A DNA stretch of 64,000 nt from Paenibacillus oryzisoli. Its GTDB lineage: Bacteria > Bacillota > Bacilli > Paenibacillales > NBRC-103111. The position numbers were made by a program, and so were the translations under genes. Location of the stretch: contig NZ_LYPB01000094.1 in NCBI RefSeq assembly GCF_001653565.1, forward strand, positions 62,001-126,000. The letters are read 5' to 3'. The notes under the pieces are model-generated. The model worked only from the letters and a program-made list of their open reading frames with translations. It did not search any database and was not told the origin of the DNA. Shown piece by piece: positions 28,269-38,404 of the stretch (its first letter is position 1; each line of letters opens with the position of its first letter).

Positions 28269-29066
28269 CTAAGTCTCCTGTTTACGTATACGTAGACTGC
28301 CGAACATCCAGCAGCATAGGCTCAGGCTGCCCATCTGAAAGCTGTGATGCAGCAGCTTAGCGTTCCGTGAAGCATCGCCTGCGCCCATTGCAATGAGCAA
28401 TGGTGCAAAATGCTCCGGCGTCGGAACCGCCTCCCGCGCATGTGGCGCGCGTTCGTCGTAGCGAATCAACGCCTCCACGTTCCAAGTTTCTAGTTGCTCC
28501 GCTAGCCACTCATCGAATTCCACTGCCCATAACTGCGGTACCGGATTGTTCTCATCCAGCTTGCTCAGGTTGTGAACCGTTCCGCCACTGCCAATCATCA
28601 GCACTTGCTCCTCCCGCAGGGGACCCAACGCGGCACCAATTCGGTAATGCTCCTCAGCTGTTAATCGCGGATTAACAGAAAGTGTCACAACCGGAATCTG
28701 CGCGTGGGGGTACATAATCGAAAGTGGCGCCCACACCCCATGATCCAAGCCTCGCCTGTCATTCAACTCACAGCGTATGCCCTCTTGCTGGAGCAACTGC
28801 TGAATATGGAGACTTAGGGGAAGATCCCCTTTGGCCGGATAGTTAATGTCATAAAGTTCTTCTGGGAATCCTGAGAAATCGTACATCATCTCCGGCTCGA
28901 CAGCCGAGCTAATCTTCTGCACGGGGCTTTCCCAATGTGCACTGAACACAACGATAGCTTTCGGCTTGGGCAGCGACATCGCAAGTCTTTGCAAAAACTC
29001 CGTATACGCATGGGACTCCATCGCCAAACTCGGTGAGCCATGTGCAATAAAAAATGCAGGCAGCAC
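28269..29066 (-). CDS. extradiol ring-cleavage dioxygenase-like protein (DODA/YgiD family)
   Basis: The product is a LigB-type class III extradiol dioxygenase of the 4,5-DOPA dioxygenase/YgiD group. FFIAHGSPSLAMESHAYTEF gives the first metal His, VFSAHWESP the second, and GLDHGVWAPL a further conserved His. IGSGGTVHNL follows. The metal is expected to be Zn or Fe. It starts best at GTG 29066, which has GGGAGGGGG 7 nt upstream; the longer frame to 29099 would begin inside that site. It stands alone, and the natural substrate is unknown. Confidence 0.85.
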   Translation of the reverse strand: MLPAFFIAHGSPSLAMESHAYTEFLQRLAMSLPKPKAIVVFSAHWESPVQKISSAVEPEMMYDFSGFPEELYDINYPAKGDLPLSLHIQQLLQQEGIRCELNDRRGLDHGVWAPLSIMYPHAQIPVVTLSVNPRLTAEEHYRIGAALGPLREEQVLMIGSGGTVHNLSKLDENNPVPQLWAVEFDEWLAEQLETWNVEALIRYDERAPHAREAVPTPEHFAPLLIAMGAGDASRNAKLLHHSFQMGSLSLCCWMFGSLRIRKQET

Positions 29067-29196
29067 AGCACCGCCCCCTCCCAACCAAATCATTGCCAAT
29101 TATCTACATTATTCTCGAATCTGCGAAAATAAAACCATGCCACACGCGCCTTGGAAGAAGTCCTCTGTGCTCCAACCCATCCTTGCTACGTCGCCC

Positions 29197-30141
29197 TCAC
29201 TTACCATTCACAAATTGCTCAATTCCATCCGCAATGCCTATGGCAAGCTTCTGTTGATACGCCGCTTCCGACATCAGCTCGTCCTCTTCGGGATTCGTCA
29301 TGAACCCGATCTCCACGAGCGCGACGGGTACTTTCGACCAGTTGAAGCCGCTCAAATCATCTCGCGCCGATAAGCCACGTCCCTTCGAACCCGTCGCTTG
29401 CTGCATACCAGCTAGAAGAAAACCTGCTGCTTGCTTACTTTCCGCTGCGATCGGCTTAACAGCCGGTTGCGCAGCAGATGGGTACAAGACCGAAAACCCT
29501 TTCGTACTTGCTGAGGCATCACCATCTGCATGTATCCGTACAACCAGCGCAGCTCCTGCCTCATTCGCCATATCCGCACGCTGCTTGTTGCTAATATCCA
29601 CGTCATGCGTCTCGCGCGTCATCGCTACGTTGATCCCTCGCCTCGTCAGCTCGTCTTTCAGTAGCAAGGATACCTCCAGATTAAGCACATACTCTGGCTT
29701 CTTTGTACGTACCCCAACCGTTCCTGAGCTAACTTTGGCCTTCGTTTCCCGCGTATCTGGCCCGACCTGCTCAGGCCCATTATTGCCAACCCGCTGATGT
29801 CCCGGGTCGATCATGACGAGCTCCTTGCCCTTAGGGACACTTGGCAACGCGGTTGGAGCAGCCGCCTTCGTTGGTGTCGGCTTCGTCTCTGGCGTTGCGA
29901 CTGGCGTCGGAGCCGCTGTCGGGGCTGGTGTTGGTGCAGCTGTAGCTGCCGCCGGCACCTCGGTTGGCGCAGCCATTGCCTGCGCTGCTGTCGCCTGCGT
30001 AGCCGTCACCTGCGGCGAAGCGCTCTGCACAGCCTGCGGCGTAAGCACTGCCGCGGGCACTGGCTGGTTATCTCCACAACCAGCCAACACAGCAACAAGC
30101 GATATGACAACCGAGAGTATGCGCATTCTTTTGTAACCCAT
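29197..30141 (-). CDS. N-acetylmuramoyl-L-alanine amidase lipoprotein (Amidase_3)
   Basis: The 314-residue protein starts at ATG 30141 (GAAGGGGAA upstream). It has a lipobox (LAGCG, Cys about residue 22) and a Pro/Ala/Thr-rich linker of about 80 residues. A zinc amidase domain follows, with MIDPGHQRVGN (first His), VVRIHADGD (second His) and PVALVEIGFMTNPEED (catalytic Glu). It cleaves the bond between MurNAc and the stem peptide, presumably from the outer membrane face. The gap from its start to the divergent small membrane gene is about 100 bp. Confidence 0.88.
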   Translation of the reverse strand: MGYKRMRILSVVISLVAVLAGCGDNQPVPAAVLTPQAVQSASPQVTATQATAAQAMAAPTEVPAAATAAPTPAPTAAPTPVATPETKPTPTKAAAPTALPSVPKGKELVMIDPGHQRVGNNGPEQVGPDTRETKAKVSSGTVGVRTKKPEYVLNLEVSLLLKDELTRRGINVAMTRETHDVDISNKQRADMANEAGAALVVRIHADGDASASTKGFSVLYPSAAQPAVKPIAAESKQAAGFLLAGMQQATGSKGRGLSARDDLSGFNWSKVPVALVEIGFMTNPEEDELMSEAAYQQKLAIGIADGIEQFVNGK

Positions 30142-30240
30142 CAGGAATTCCCCTTCTTCTCTATACTCACTCTGTATAAAAACATCCACCATTCGCGAAA
30201 CTACTACTACCATGCTTCTCCACATTTGGGAGGTTCCTCT

Positions 30241-30369
30241 ATGCAGTCACTTTGGCATTATTTCACTGATCACTGGCTGTCGATTTCATTAGTTATTGGT
30301 GCGTTATTGGCGTGCTATTTCGTCTACAAGAACAGAAGTAAATACATTCGTGGCTGGGATAAAAAGTAG
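30241..30369 (+). CDS. 42-residue single-pass membrane peptide
   Basis: GGGAGG lies 6 nt before an ATG that opens MQSLWHYFTDHWLSISLVIG, then ALLACYFVYKNRSKYIRGWD and KK. One membrane helix (about 13-29) is followed by a basic tail, so the C-terminus should face the cytoplasm. The strong ribosome site and clean membrane topology support a real small gene. It is divergent from the amidase gene. No family recognised. Confidence 0.65.
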   Translation: MQSLWHYFTDHWLSISLVIGALLACYFVYKNRSKYIRGWDKK

Positions 30370-30522
30370 CAGAAAATATCCCACTCCTTCACCGGCGGCG
30401 GCGTTTAACCAGTGATCGCACCAGTTAGTCACTACGAATGCACGCCCCCTTGGCCGATAACAACTAGTGTCACTTGAGTGCATGAACTAGCCATGCCGGC
30501 CAGTGCTGTATTTGAGACCTCT
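30370..30522. other. intergenic, nothing recognised
   Basis: This stretch lies between the small membrane gene and a frameshifted small gene. I see no reading frame, hairpin or repeat with support. Confidence 0.4.
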
Positions 30523-30710
30523 TTACAGTTTATAATCAATCAGTTTCCCGTCAGAATCGATAACCTGGACATAACGCTCCCCAGTTGGCTCTTGCCGAAT
30601 ACGCTTACCATTTTCTATATAAAAATGGGAGCCCCAGCTTTTCTCGCTTTATCTTGTACGGATTTTTCAATTTTCTTGTAAATTTCATCCAGTTCCTTTT
30701 CCGTCTTCAA
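30523..30710 (-). pseudogene. frameshifted small gene of about 62 codons
   Basis: From TTG 30710 (AGAGGTGG about 8 nt upstream) the frame reads LKTEKELDEIYKKIEKSVQD then KARKAGAPIF and stops. One base over, it continues YIENGKRIRQEPTGERYVQV, IDSDGKLIDYKL, stop at 30523. The break is at a run of five T on the coding strand (about 30621-30625); a sixth T would restore one frame. The two parts look like one small soluble protein, helix then beta hairpin. Either a recent frameshift or a homopolymer read error. Family not recognised. Confidence 0.7.
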
Positions 30711-30940
30711 GCCAGTCACCACCTCTGATTAACTTTCTTCTCATTATATCACACTACGACCAGACATAATCCCAACAGCTAACCCTATTAGTTAAGTAGC
30801 TAAATTGGCTTCTATCGTAATCCTACGATGAAGAACGTCCGTAATTTTACTCCACCAAGTCACCAACTATCTCTCCCCCACCTGCTGAATGGAACATAGA
30901 TCAACCGTTCCCTCCTCCGTGCTTCCCTCCATATCTCCAC

Positions 30941-31003
30941 AAAAAAACACAGCCCCTCACGCGACACCCCAATCGGGTATTCGCACAAAGAGACTGTGTA
31001 TTT
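30941..31003 (-). terminator. terminator of the purine operon
   Basis: On the minus strand ACACAG and CTGTGT form the outer stem; an inner stem (GCGAATACCC with GGGGTGTCGC) is capped by GATT. T7 follows. It starts about 28 nt past the purD stop. Confidence 0.88.
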
Positions 31004-31030
31004 GTGTTAGCTAGCTGCCGTTCCTATAAC

Positions 31031-32296
31031 TTATCTCAATGCCTTCATTGCAATATCCGTCCGGTAATGCTTACCCTCAAAATGAATCCGATCCGCATCC
31101 GCATAAGCTTTCTGACGAGCTTCTACGATGTCCTTGCCAAGGCCCGTGATCCCGAGCACGCGCCCACCATTGGTGACGATTTGCCCGTTCTCATCAACTG
31201 CGGTACCCGCGTGGAACACTAATGCATCTTGCACTTGATCCAGTCCCGTAATTGGCAATCCCTTCGGATACGGACCAGGGTATCCTGGGGAAGCGACGAT
31301 GACACAGACTGCGGCTTGCTCGCTCCACTCGATTGGCTGCTCAGCCAACGTACCGTTGTTGATCGCTAGAAAAATATCCAGCAAATCCGTTTGCAATCGC
31401 GGCAAAATGACTTGCGTCTCAGGGTCACCGAAGCGCGCGTTGAACTCGATGGTTTTTACACCGTTCGGAGTCAAAATCAGACCCGCGTACAGCACGCCCT
31501 TGAACGGACGGCCTTCTGCTACCATCGCATCGGCTGTCGGTTGAACGATGTTCACAAGTGCTTCTTGCACGATGGACTCAGGAATATGTGGAAGTGGGGA
31601 GTATGTACCCATTCCGCCTGTATTCGGTCCTTTATCATTATCAAAAACCGGCTTATGATCCTGCGAAGGCACCATCAAACGCACCGTCGAACCATCCACG
31701 AACGCCAGCAAGGACATTTCTTGCCCGGTCAGGAACTCCTCGATCACGACGCTTGCGCCTGCCGATGCCCCAAAAACCTGCCCAACCATGATGTCCTTCA
31801 ACGCAGCTTCGGCTTCTTCCATCGTTTGGGCAACAGTAACGCCTTTACCAGCGGCTAAGCCGTCAGCTTTAATAACGATTGGCGCTGTCTGCGAGCGCAA
31901 GTATGCCAGTGCTGGCTCGTATGCGTCGAACGACTCGTAAGCAGCTGTAGGGATGCTGTATTTTTTGAGCAGCTGCTTCATGAACACTTTGCTGCCTTCG
32001 ATAATCGCTGCGTTGGCGCGAGGGCCGAATGCTGCGATGCCTTTGGACTCCAGATGATCGACCAAACCTGCCGCTAACGGATCATCAGGCGCGACCATAA
32101 CCAAATCAATTGCCTGCTCCTTGGCAAATGTAGAGATCTCTTCGAACTGTAGTTCCGTAATCGGCACGCATTCCGCTAAGCCAGCGATACCGCCGTTGCC
32201 TGGTGCGCAGAACAGTTTGCTGACCTTCGGGCTTTTGCTAAGTGCCCATACAATCGCATGCTCACGTCCGCCACGTCCAATAACTAATACACGCAT
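31031..32296 (-). CDS. purD: phosphoribosylamine-glycine ligase
   Basis: The 421-residue ATP-grasp enzyme makes GAR from phosphoribosylamine, glycine and ATP, the second step of purine synthesis. It begins MRVLVIGRGGREHAIVWALS and carries KADGLAAGKGVTVA, GPNTGGMGTYSP and EFNARFGDPETQV, all standard PurD motifs. Full length. It is the last gene of the operon, 67 nt after purH and just before the terminator. Confidence 0.97.
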   Translation of the reverse strand: MRVLVIGRGGREHAIVWALSKSPKVSKLFCAPGNGGIAGLAECVPITELQFEEISTFAKEQAIDLVMVAPDDPLAAGLVDHLESKGIAAFGPRANAAIIEGSKVFMKQLLKKYSIPTAAYESFDAYEPALAYLRSQTAPIVIKADGLAAGKGVTVAQTMEEAEAALKDIMVGQVFGASAGASVVIEEFLTGQEMSLLAFVDGSTVRLMVPSQDHKPVFDNDKGPNTGGMGTYSPLPHIPESIVQEALVNIVQPTADAMVAEGRPFKGVLYAGLILTPNGVKTIEFNARFGDPETQVILPRLQTDLLDIFLAINNGTLAEQPIEWSEQAAVCVIVASPGYPGPYPKGLPITGLDQVQDALVFHAGTAVDENGQIVTNGGRVLGITGLGKDIVEARQKAYADADRIHFEGKHYRTDIAMKALR

Positions 32297-32363
32297 TGCT
32301 GAAATCCCCTCTCATGGGGAATGCCCACGGTCCCCTTACGAATCGTGAGCATTCTCAATTGTT

Positions 32364-33911
32364 TTAGTGTTTAAAATGACGAACGCCTGTCATGACCATC
32401 GCAATACCATTTTCGTTGGCAACGCGAATGGATTCTTCGTCTTTGATGGAGCCGCCTGGTTGAATCACCGCAGTGATGCCGGCTTTAGCTGCCATTTCGA
32501 GCGTGTCGCCCATCGGGAAGAAAGCATCGGACGAAAGGACGGAGCCTTTCGATTTGTCGCCAGCTTGCTCGATCGCGATTTTTGCTGCGCCAACACGGTT
32601 CATTTGACCCGCGCCTACGCCAACAGTCATATCATCAGCCACAAGAACGATGGCATTAGATTTAACGTGCTTAACGACTTTCCATGCGAAAAGCAATTGC
32701 TTCATCTCTTCCGCTGTCGGTTGACGCTCGGAAACGACTTTCAAATCGGCTTCTGTCAGTTGGTAAGCATCGCTAGCTTGTACCAGCATGCCGCCTTCAA
32801 CTGTTGTGATCACTGGCTGAGACTCACGACCAGCAATCGTATCCAAACCGGCTACTTTCAGTAGGCGGATGTTTTTCTTTTTAGCCAGAATATCAAGCGC
32901 TTCTGGAGTAAAATCTGGCGCGATGACGATTTCCAAGAAAATCTCATGCAGCAATTGTGCAGTCGCTTCGTCGATCGCACGGTTCGCAGCCACGATACCA
33001 CCGAAGATGGACGTCGGGTCAGCATTGTACGCTTTCGTGTAAGCTTCAAGCACGTTCGTTCCGATACCTACGCCGCAAGGGTTCATGTGCTTAACGGCAA
33101 CAACCGCAGGCTCGCTGAACTCTTTTACAATTTGAAGGGCTGTATTAGCGTCATTAATATTGTTGTAGGATAATTCCTTACCGTGTAATTGTTCAGCCGT
33201 TGTAATGTTGCCAGCAGCTGCATTCGGCGTGCGGTAGAACGCTGCGCTTTGGTGCGGGTTTTCGCCGTAGCGAAGCTCTTGCATTTTCTCAAACGTTACT
33301 GTGTAACGCTCTGGGTAAGGCTCACCTTGGAGGCCAGTCAAATAGTCGCCGATCAAAGCATCGTAAGCGCCCGTGTGACGGAACACTTTTGCAGCAAGCG
33401 TTTTACGCGTAGCAAGTGTCGTGTCGCCCGTCTCTTGCACTTCTTCCAACACTTTCGCATAGTCATTCGTGTCTACGATAACGGAAACGAAAGCATGGTT
33501 TTTCGCTGCGGAACGAAGCATGGTAGGTCCACCGATATCGATGTTCTCGATCGCATCTTCATACGTAACATCAGGCTTCGCAATCGTCTCTGCAAAAGGA
33601 TACAAATTCACGACAACCAGATCAATGTACTCAAGGCCAAGCTCTTTCATGCTCGCTTGGTGCTCTTCGTTGTCACGAACAGCCAGAAGTCCGCCATGCA
33701 CGTTCGGGTGAAGTGTTTTCACACGGCCGTCCATAATTTCTGGGAACCCTGTAACCTCGGAAATACCGATAACCGGTACCCCTTTATCCTTTAACAAACT
33801 AAGCGTACCACCTGTGGAAATGATCTCAACGCCCAGCTTTGACAGCTCGCTCGCGAATTCAACGATGCCCGTTTTATCGAAAACGGAGATCAGTGCTCTT
33901 TTGATTGCCAC
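32364..33911 (-). CDS. purH: bifunctional AICAR formyltransferase/IMP cyclohydrolase
   Basis: The 515-residue protein carries out the last two steps to IMP. The N-terminal cyclohydrolase is an MGS-like domain ([27 protein letters not shown]). The transformylase domain has KYGENPHQ-type [14 protein letters not shown] and [12 protein letters not shown]. It starts with GTG at 33911, 7 nt after AAGGAGG. A 1.06-kb repeat array separates it from purN, where Bacillus has almost no gap. Confidence 0.97.
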   Translation of the reverse strand: MAIKRALISVFDKTGIVEFASELSKLGVEIISTGGTLSLLKDKGVPVIGISEVTGFPEIMDGRVKTLHPNVHGGLLAVRDNEEHQASMKELGLEYIDLVVVNLYPFAETIAKPDVTYEDAIENIDIGGPTMLRSAAKNHAFVSVIVDTNDYAKVLEEVQETGDTTLATRKTLAAKVFRHTGAYDALIGDYLTGLQGEPYPERYTVTFEKMQELRYGENPHQSAAFYRTPNAAAGNITTAEQLHGKELSYNNINDANTALQIVKEFSEPAVVAVKHMNPCGVGIGTNVLEAYTKAYNADPTSIFGGIVAANRAIDEATAQLLHEIFLEIVIAPDFTPEALDILAKKKNIRLLKVAGLDTIAGRESQPVITTVEGGMLVQASDAYQLTEADLKVVSERQPTAEEMKQLLFAWKVVKHVKSNAIVLVADDMTVGVGAGQMNRVGAAKIAIEQAGDKSKGSVLSSDAFFPMGDTLEMAAKAGITAVIQPGGSIKDEESIRVANENGIAMVMTGVRHFKH

Positions 33912-33955
33912 TATGCTTCCTCCTTAGGGAATGGGATTGTATGTGAATGAATGCT

Positions 33956-35019
33956 TAGTGATGTAAAACATCACTAAAGCGGATATTTCTTGCGGGATGC
34001 CCTACTTAGTGATGAAAAACATCACTAAACACACGACACTCCCACTTTGCGGGGCATATTCGACTCTTTAGTGATGAAAAACATCACTAAATACACGACA
34101 CTCCCACTTTGCGGAGCATATTCGACTCTTTAGTGATGAAAAACATCACTAAATACACGACACTCCCACTTTGCGGAGCATATTCGACTCTTTAGTGATG
34201 AAAAACATCACTAAATACACGACACTCCCACTTTGCGGAGCATATTCGACTCTTTAGTGATGAAAAACATCACTAAATACACGACACTCCCACTTTGCGG
34301 AGCATATTCGACTCTTTAGTGATGAAAAACATCACTAAATACACGACACTCCCACTTTGCGGAGCATATTCGACTCTTTAGTGATGAAAAACATCACTAA
34401 ATACACGACACTCCCACTTTGCGGAGCATATTCGACTCTTTAGTGATGAAAAACATCACTAAATACACGACACTCCCACTTTGCGGAGCATATTCGACTC
34501 TTTAGTGATGAAAAACATCACTAAATACACGACACTCCCACTTTGCGGAGCATATTCGACTCTTTAGTGATGAAAAACATCACTAAATACACGACACTCC
34601 CACTTTGCGGAGCATATTCGACTCTTTAGTGATGAAAAACATCACTAAATACACGACACTCCCACTTTGCGGAGCATATTCGACTCTTTAGTGATGAAAA
34701 ACATCACTAAATACACGACACTCCCACTTTGCGGAGCATATTCGACTCTTTAGTGATGAAAAACATCACTAAATACACGACACTCCCACTTTGCGGAGCA
34801 TATTCGACTCTTTAGTGATGAAAAACATCACTAAATACACGACACTCCCACTTTGCGGAGCATATTCGACTCTTTAGTGATGAAAAACATCACTAAATAC
34901 ACGACACTCCCACTTTGCGGAGTATATTCGACTCTTTAGTGATGAAAAACATCACTAAACACACAACACTCCCACTTTGCGGAGCATATTCGACTCTTTA
35001 GTGATGAAAAACATCACTA
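33956..35019. repeat. 18-box palindromic array inside the purine operon
   Basis: Eighteen 21-bp perfect palindromic boxes lie in this span: arm TAGTGATG, centre AAAAA (TAAAA in the first), arm CATCACTA. The first starts at 33956, the second 51 bp on at 34007, then one every 62 bp to 34999. The 41-bp spacers are almost identical, with a few substitutions in the outermost units. It lies between purN and purH and would be transcribed as a row of hairpins with 8-bp stems. Confidence 0.95.
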
Positions 35020-35100
35020 AGAGTCGAAGTAGAACGTCTAGCGCTATATAAAAAATGATAAGTGCCACACACGCACCCATGCGCGTGTCGTTTCCAAACC

Positions 35101-35712
35101 CTACTTCCGCACGCTCACCCTGCGGCCGTCCAAGCTCACGCGGCCCTCGCGCAGCCACCGCACAACCTGCGGCAGCAGCACGTGCTCGGCCGCATGGATT
35201 CGCTCCGTGAGCGAATCGGCTGTCTCGTGCTCGTGGATTTCCACGGCACGCTGAGCGATGATCGGGCCGGAATCCAGCCCGCCATCGACGAAATGCACCG
35301 TGACGCCTGTCTGCTTCACGCCATACTCAACCGCCTGTTCCACAGCGCGCACGCCGGGGAACGATGGCAACAACGACGGATGAATGTTAATCATCCGCCC
35401 GAAGAACGGCTCAACCAGCACATTCGTAATAATCCGCATGTATCCTGCCATCACGACCAGATCAACCTGCCGATCCTGTAGCTCTTTCAAGATCAACGTC
35501 TCATAAGCCTCACGGCTCGCGTATTCCTTCGGGTTAAAGGCAAAGACAGGTACCTTCGCTTCCTTGGCCCGCTCGATAACGAACGCCTGTGGGCGGTCAC
35601 AGACAAGAAGCTCGATGCTAACATCAAGCTTCCCCTTCTGTACCTGATCCACAATGGCCTGGAAATTCGAGCCGCTGCCTGAAGCCATCACCGCAATGCG
35701 ATAAGGCTGCAT
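35101..35712 (-). CDS. purN: phosphoribosylglycinamide formyltransferase
   Basis: The 203-residue enzyme transfers formyl from 10-formyl-tetrahydrofolate to GAR. MASGSGSNFQAIVDQV, MRIITNVLVEPFFGRMINIH (catalytic region with Asn and His) and GVTVHFVDGGLDSGPII are characteristic. Its ATG overlaps the purM stop by one base (TAATG), so translation is coupled. The repeat array begins about 80 bp after its stop. The C-terminal third is GC-rich compared with neighbours. Confidence 0.96.
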   Translation of the reverse strand: MQPYRIAVMASGSGSNFQAIVDQVQKGKLDVSIELLVCDRPQAFVIERAKEAKVPVFAFNPKEYASREAYETLILKELQDRQVDLVVMAGYMRIITNVLVEPFFGRMINIHPSLLPSFPGVRAVEQAVEYGVKQTGVTVHFVDGGLDSGPIIAQRAVEIHEHETADSLTERIHAAEHVLLPQVVRWLREGRVSLDGRRVSVRK

Positions 35713-36752
35713 TAGACGTCAGCTCCTTGGAACGTAACAACACGCTCTCCTTCGGTTACAACACCTAGACGGTATGCTTTCTCGCCTTGTGCTTGGGCTG
35801 CAGCGATTGCTTTCTCTGCATCGTCAGCTGCCACGATCACAACCATCCCGATTCCCATGTTGAATGTGCGGAACATATCGTTATTCGTGATGTTACCTAC
35901 ACGTTGCATCAAGGAGAAGATTGGAAGGATCGGCCATGATCCGTATTGGATATCCACGTTCACGCCATCCGGCAGAACCCGCGGAATATTTTCGATGAAA
36001 CCGCCGCCTGTGATATGCGCCATCCCTTTAATCGCTACGTCTTCCAACATAGCAAGAACTGGCTTCACATACAGCTTCGTTGGCTCAAGCAACACGTTGC
36101 CAAGCTTGTCGCCAAGCTCATCCACATGCCCTTGAAGCGTATATCCGTTATCTTCTAGCAAAAGCTTGCGCACAAGCGAGAACCCGTTGCTGTGTACACC
36201 GCTTGAAGCTAGTCCTAGCACGACATCTCCAGGACGGATCGTTGTTCCGTCGATGATCTTTTTCTTGTCGACGATTCCAACCGTAAAGCCAGCAATGTCA
36301 TACTCCCCTTCAGCATACATGCCCGGCATTTCCGCCGTTTCGCCACCGATTAGTGAGCAACCTGATTGCGCACAACCGTCGGCGATCCCTTTAATGATCG
36401 CTTCAATTTTCTCTGGAATGACTTTGTCACAAGCGAGATAGTCTAGGAAGAACAACGGCTCTGCGCCTTGCACGATAATATCGTTCACGCACATCGCAAC
36501 CGCGTCAATCCCAATCGTATCATGCTTATCCATGGCAAAAGCAATCTTCAGCTTCGTGCCCACGCCGTCCGTACCCGATACGAGTACAGGCTCCTCATAC
36601 TTGTCTTTGTTCAAGCTGAACAGCCCGCCGAAGCCTCCGAGATCTGTTAACACTTCCGGACGGAATGTCCGTTTTACGTGCTTTTTCATCCGTTCTACTG
36701 CTTCGTTCCCCGCCGCGATATCGACGCCAGCCTTTTTATAAGCATCCGACAC
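35712..36752 (-). CDS. purM: phosphoribosylformylglycinamidine cyclo-ligase
   Basis: The 346-residue enzyme closes the imidazole ring to form AIR. Motifs include [35 protein letters not shown] and [15 protein letters not shown] at 36752 is taken as start: AAGGAG lies upstream and the length equals the usual PurM. The frame runs open to 36836 with no family similarity. 119 bp separate it from purF. Confidence 0.95.
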   Translation of the reverse strand: MSDAYKKAGVDIAAGNEAVERMKKHVKRTFRPEVLTDLGGFGGLFSLNKDKYEEPVLVSGTDGVGTKLKIAFAMDKHDTIGIDAVAMCVNDIIVQGAEPLFFLDYLACDKVIPEKIEAIIKGIADGCAQSGCSLIGGETAEMPGMYAEGEYDIAGFTVGIVDKKKIIDGTTIRPGDVVLGLASSGVHSNGFSLVRKLLLEDNGYTLQGHVDELGDKLGNVLLEPTKLYVKPVLAMLEDVAIKGMAHITGGGFIENIPRVLPDGVNVDIQYGSWPILPIFSLMQRVGNITNNDMFRTFNMGIGMVVIVAADDAEKAIAAAQAQGEKAYRLGVVTEGERVVTFQGADV

Positions 36753-36871
36753 TGACCAACACTCCTTAGTTTGTCTATATATGGGGGAGGTCGTTAGACC
36801 CCCGTTTTCTCTCTTTTTTCCTGACCGTGGCCCCAATGCTGCCCCTAATCAGCCTTTAGCTGAATCATCCT

Positions 36872-38404
36872 TTAATCACAAGCACAACCGACCTTCGTCA
36901 CATCAACAATTTCCGTTGGATAGCTGTTATCGAAACAAGCCGTACAATATCCGCTCTCTTTGCCTGCGGAACCTTGACCGATTGAATCCAGCAGTCCATC
37001 CTTGGTTAAAAAATGAAGCGAATCCGCGTTGATTGCCTTACGAATCTCTTCGATAGAGTTCATCGCCGCGATAAGCTCTTTGCGATCTGGCGTATCAATC
37101 CCGTAGTAACATGGGTTCATAAATGGCGGCGAAGAAATCCGCACATGAACCTCCGTTGCCCCTGCTTCACGAAGCAGGTTGACGATGCGTAAGGACGTTG
37201 TCCCACGAACGATGGAGTCATCGATCATCACGACACGCTTGCCTTCGACCACCTTGCGAACGGCGCTCAGCTTCATTTTGACACCTTGCTCACGAAGCTC
37301 TTGGCTTGGAATGATGAACGTCCGGCCTGTGTAGCGGTTTTTGATCAGACCCAGCTCATAAGGAATCCCGGTTTGTTCCGCAAAACCAATCGCAGCTGAA
37401 ATACTGGAATCCGGCACGCCGGTTACAATGTCCGCATCCACGAATGCTTCCATCGCCAGTCGTTTACCCATCCGTTTACGAGCGGAATGAATATTGACGG
37501 TATCAATGTCGCTGTCTGGACGAGCAAAATAGATGTATTCCATCGCACAAATCGCGCGCTTGCTGCCTTCTGCAAAACGTTCCGAACGGAAGCCATCACG
37601 ATCAATCACGATGATCTCGCCAGGTTGTACATCACGGAAATAGGTTGCCCCAACCGCATCGAAGGCACAAGTCTCTGACGCGAACAAGTAGGATTCACCC
37701 AGACGACCGATCATGAACGGACGCAAGCCGTTTGGATCAAGTGCAGCAATCAATTTATCTTTGGTGATAATAAGGAAGGCGAAACCGCCGATGACTTGAT
37801 TCATCGCATCCTTAACGGCATCAACAATATCATCATGCTCGGAGCGAGCAATCAGATGCGCCATAACTTCAGTATCACTTGTTGTTTGGAAAATGGAACC
37901 CTTCCGCTCCAGTTCACGTTTGATAATGTTGGCATTATCAAGATTCCCGTTCGTTGCAATCGCTAGATCGCCTTCGCGGTATTTGAACACGAGTGGCTGT
38001 GCATTCGCAAGCTTGCTTTCGCCTGCTGTTGAATAGCGCACATGCGCGATAGCCGTTGAACCCGTAAGTGGATGCAAGTTATCATTTGTAAAAACTTCCT
38101 TCGCAAGTCCCATCCCACGGTAATAGTTGAATTTGCCTCCATCGACTGTACAGATGCCGGCACTTTCCTGTCCACGATGCTGAAGGGCGTGCAGCCCGTA
38201 ATAGCATAGGGAGGAAGCTTCGGGATGACCATACACCCCGAACACCCCGCACTCTTCATTCAGCTTATCGAACAATCCGCCTTGGCCGCCAATACCTTCG
38301 TTGTAGTAGTCACCTGTCCAAAGCTCGTGCTGGCCTCCAGCTAGTTGCACTAGTGGAGCCTCAGGAAGCTTCAGGGCCTTGGATTGCTTTACGCCATTAG
38401 ACAT
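36872..38404 (-). CDS. purF: amidophosphoribosyltransferase
   Basis: The 510-residue enzyme commits PRPP and glutamine to purine synthesis. The Ntn nucleophile is Cys52 ([11 protein letters not shown]), so up to 51 residues must be cleaved; that is long compared with the short propeptide of Bacillus PurF. The PRPP site is [13 protein letters not shown]. Cys residues in [16 protein letters not shown] and GYCTACFD fit the 4Fe-4S class. The start overlaps purL by 16 nt, with GGAAGG inside purL. Confidence 0.95.
   Translation of the reverse strand: MSNGVKQSKALKLPEAPLVQLAGGQHELWTGDYYNEGIGGQGGLFDKLNEECGVFGVYGHPEASSLCYYGLHALQHRGQESAGICTVDGGKFNYYRGMGLAKEVFTNDNLHPLTGSTAIAHVRYSTAGESKLANAQPLVFKYREGDLAIATNGNLDNANIIKRELERKGSIFQTTSDTEVMAHLIARSEHDDIVDAVKDAMNQVIGGFAFLIITKDKLIAALDPNGLRPFMIGRLGESYLFASETCAFDAVGATYFRDVQPGEIIVIDRDGFRSERFAEGSKRAICAMEYIYFARPDSDIDTVNIHSARKRMGKRLAMEAFVDADIVTGVPDSSISAAIGFAEQTGIPYELGLIKNRYTGRTFIIPSQELREQGVKMKLSAVRKVVEGKRVVMIDDSIVRGTTSLRIVNLLREAGATEVHVRISSPPFMNPCYYGIDTPDRKELIAAMNSIEEIRKAINADSLHFLTKDGLLDSIGQGSAGKESGYCTACFDNSYPTEIVDVTKVGCACD

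Noticed and set aside
29797-30240. Long + strand frame opposite the amidase gene
   Set aside because: Its Arg/Cys-rich sequence is the antisense of the amidase linker. Only the final 42 codons, with their own ribosome site, are kept as a gene.
33956-35019. CRISPR array
   Set aside because: The period is regular, but the 41-bp spacers are almost identical to each other and the repeat is a perfect palindrome; no cas genes are present.
34955-35158. 67-residue minus-strand frame
   Set aside because: It is formed by the end of purN in another frame plus the repeat array.
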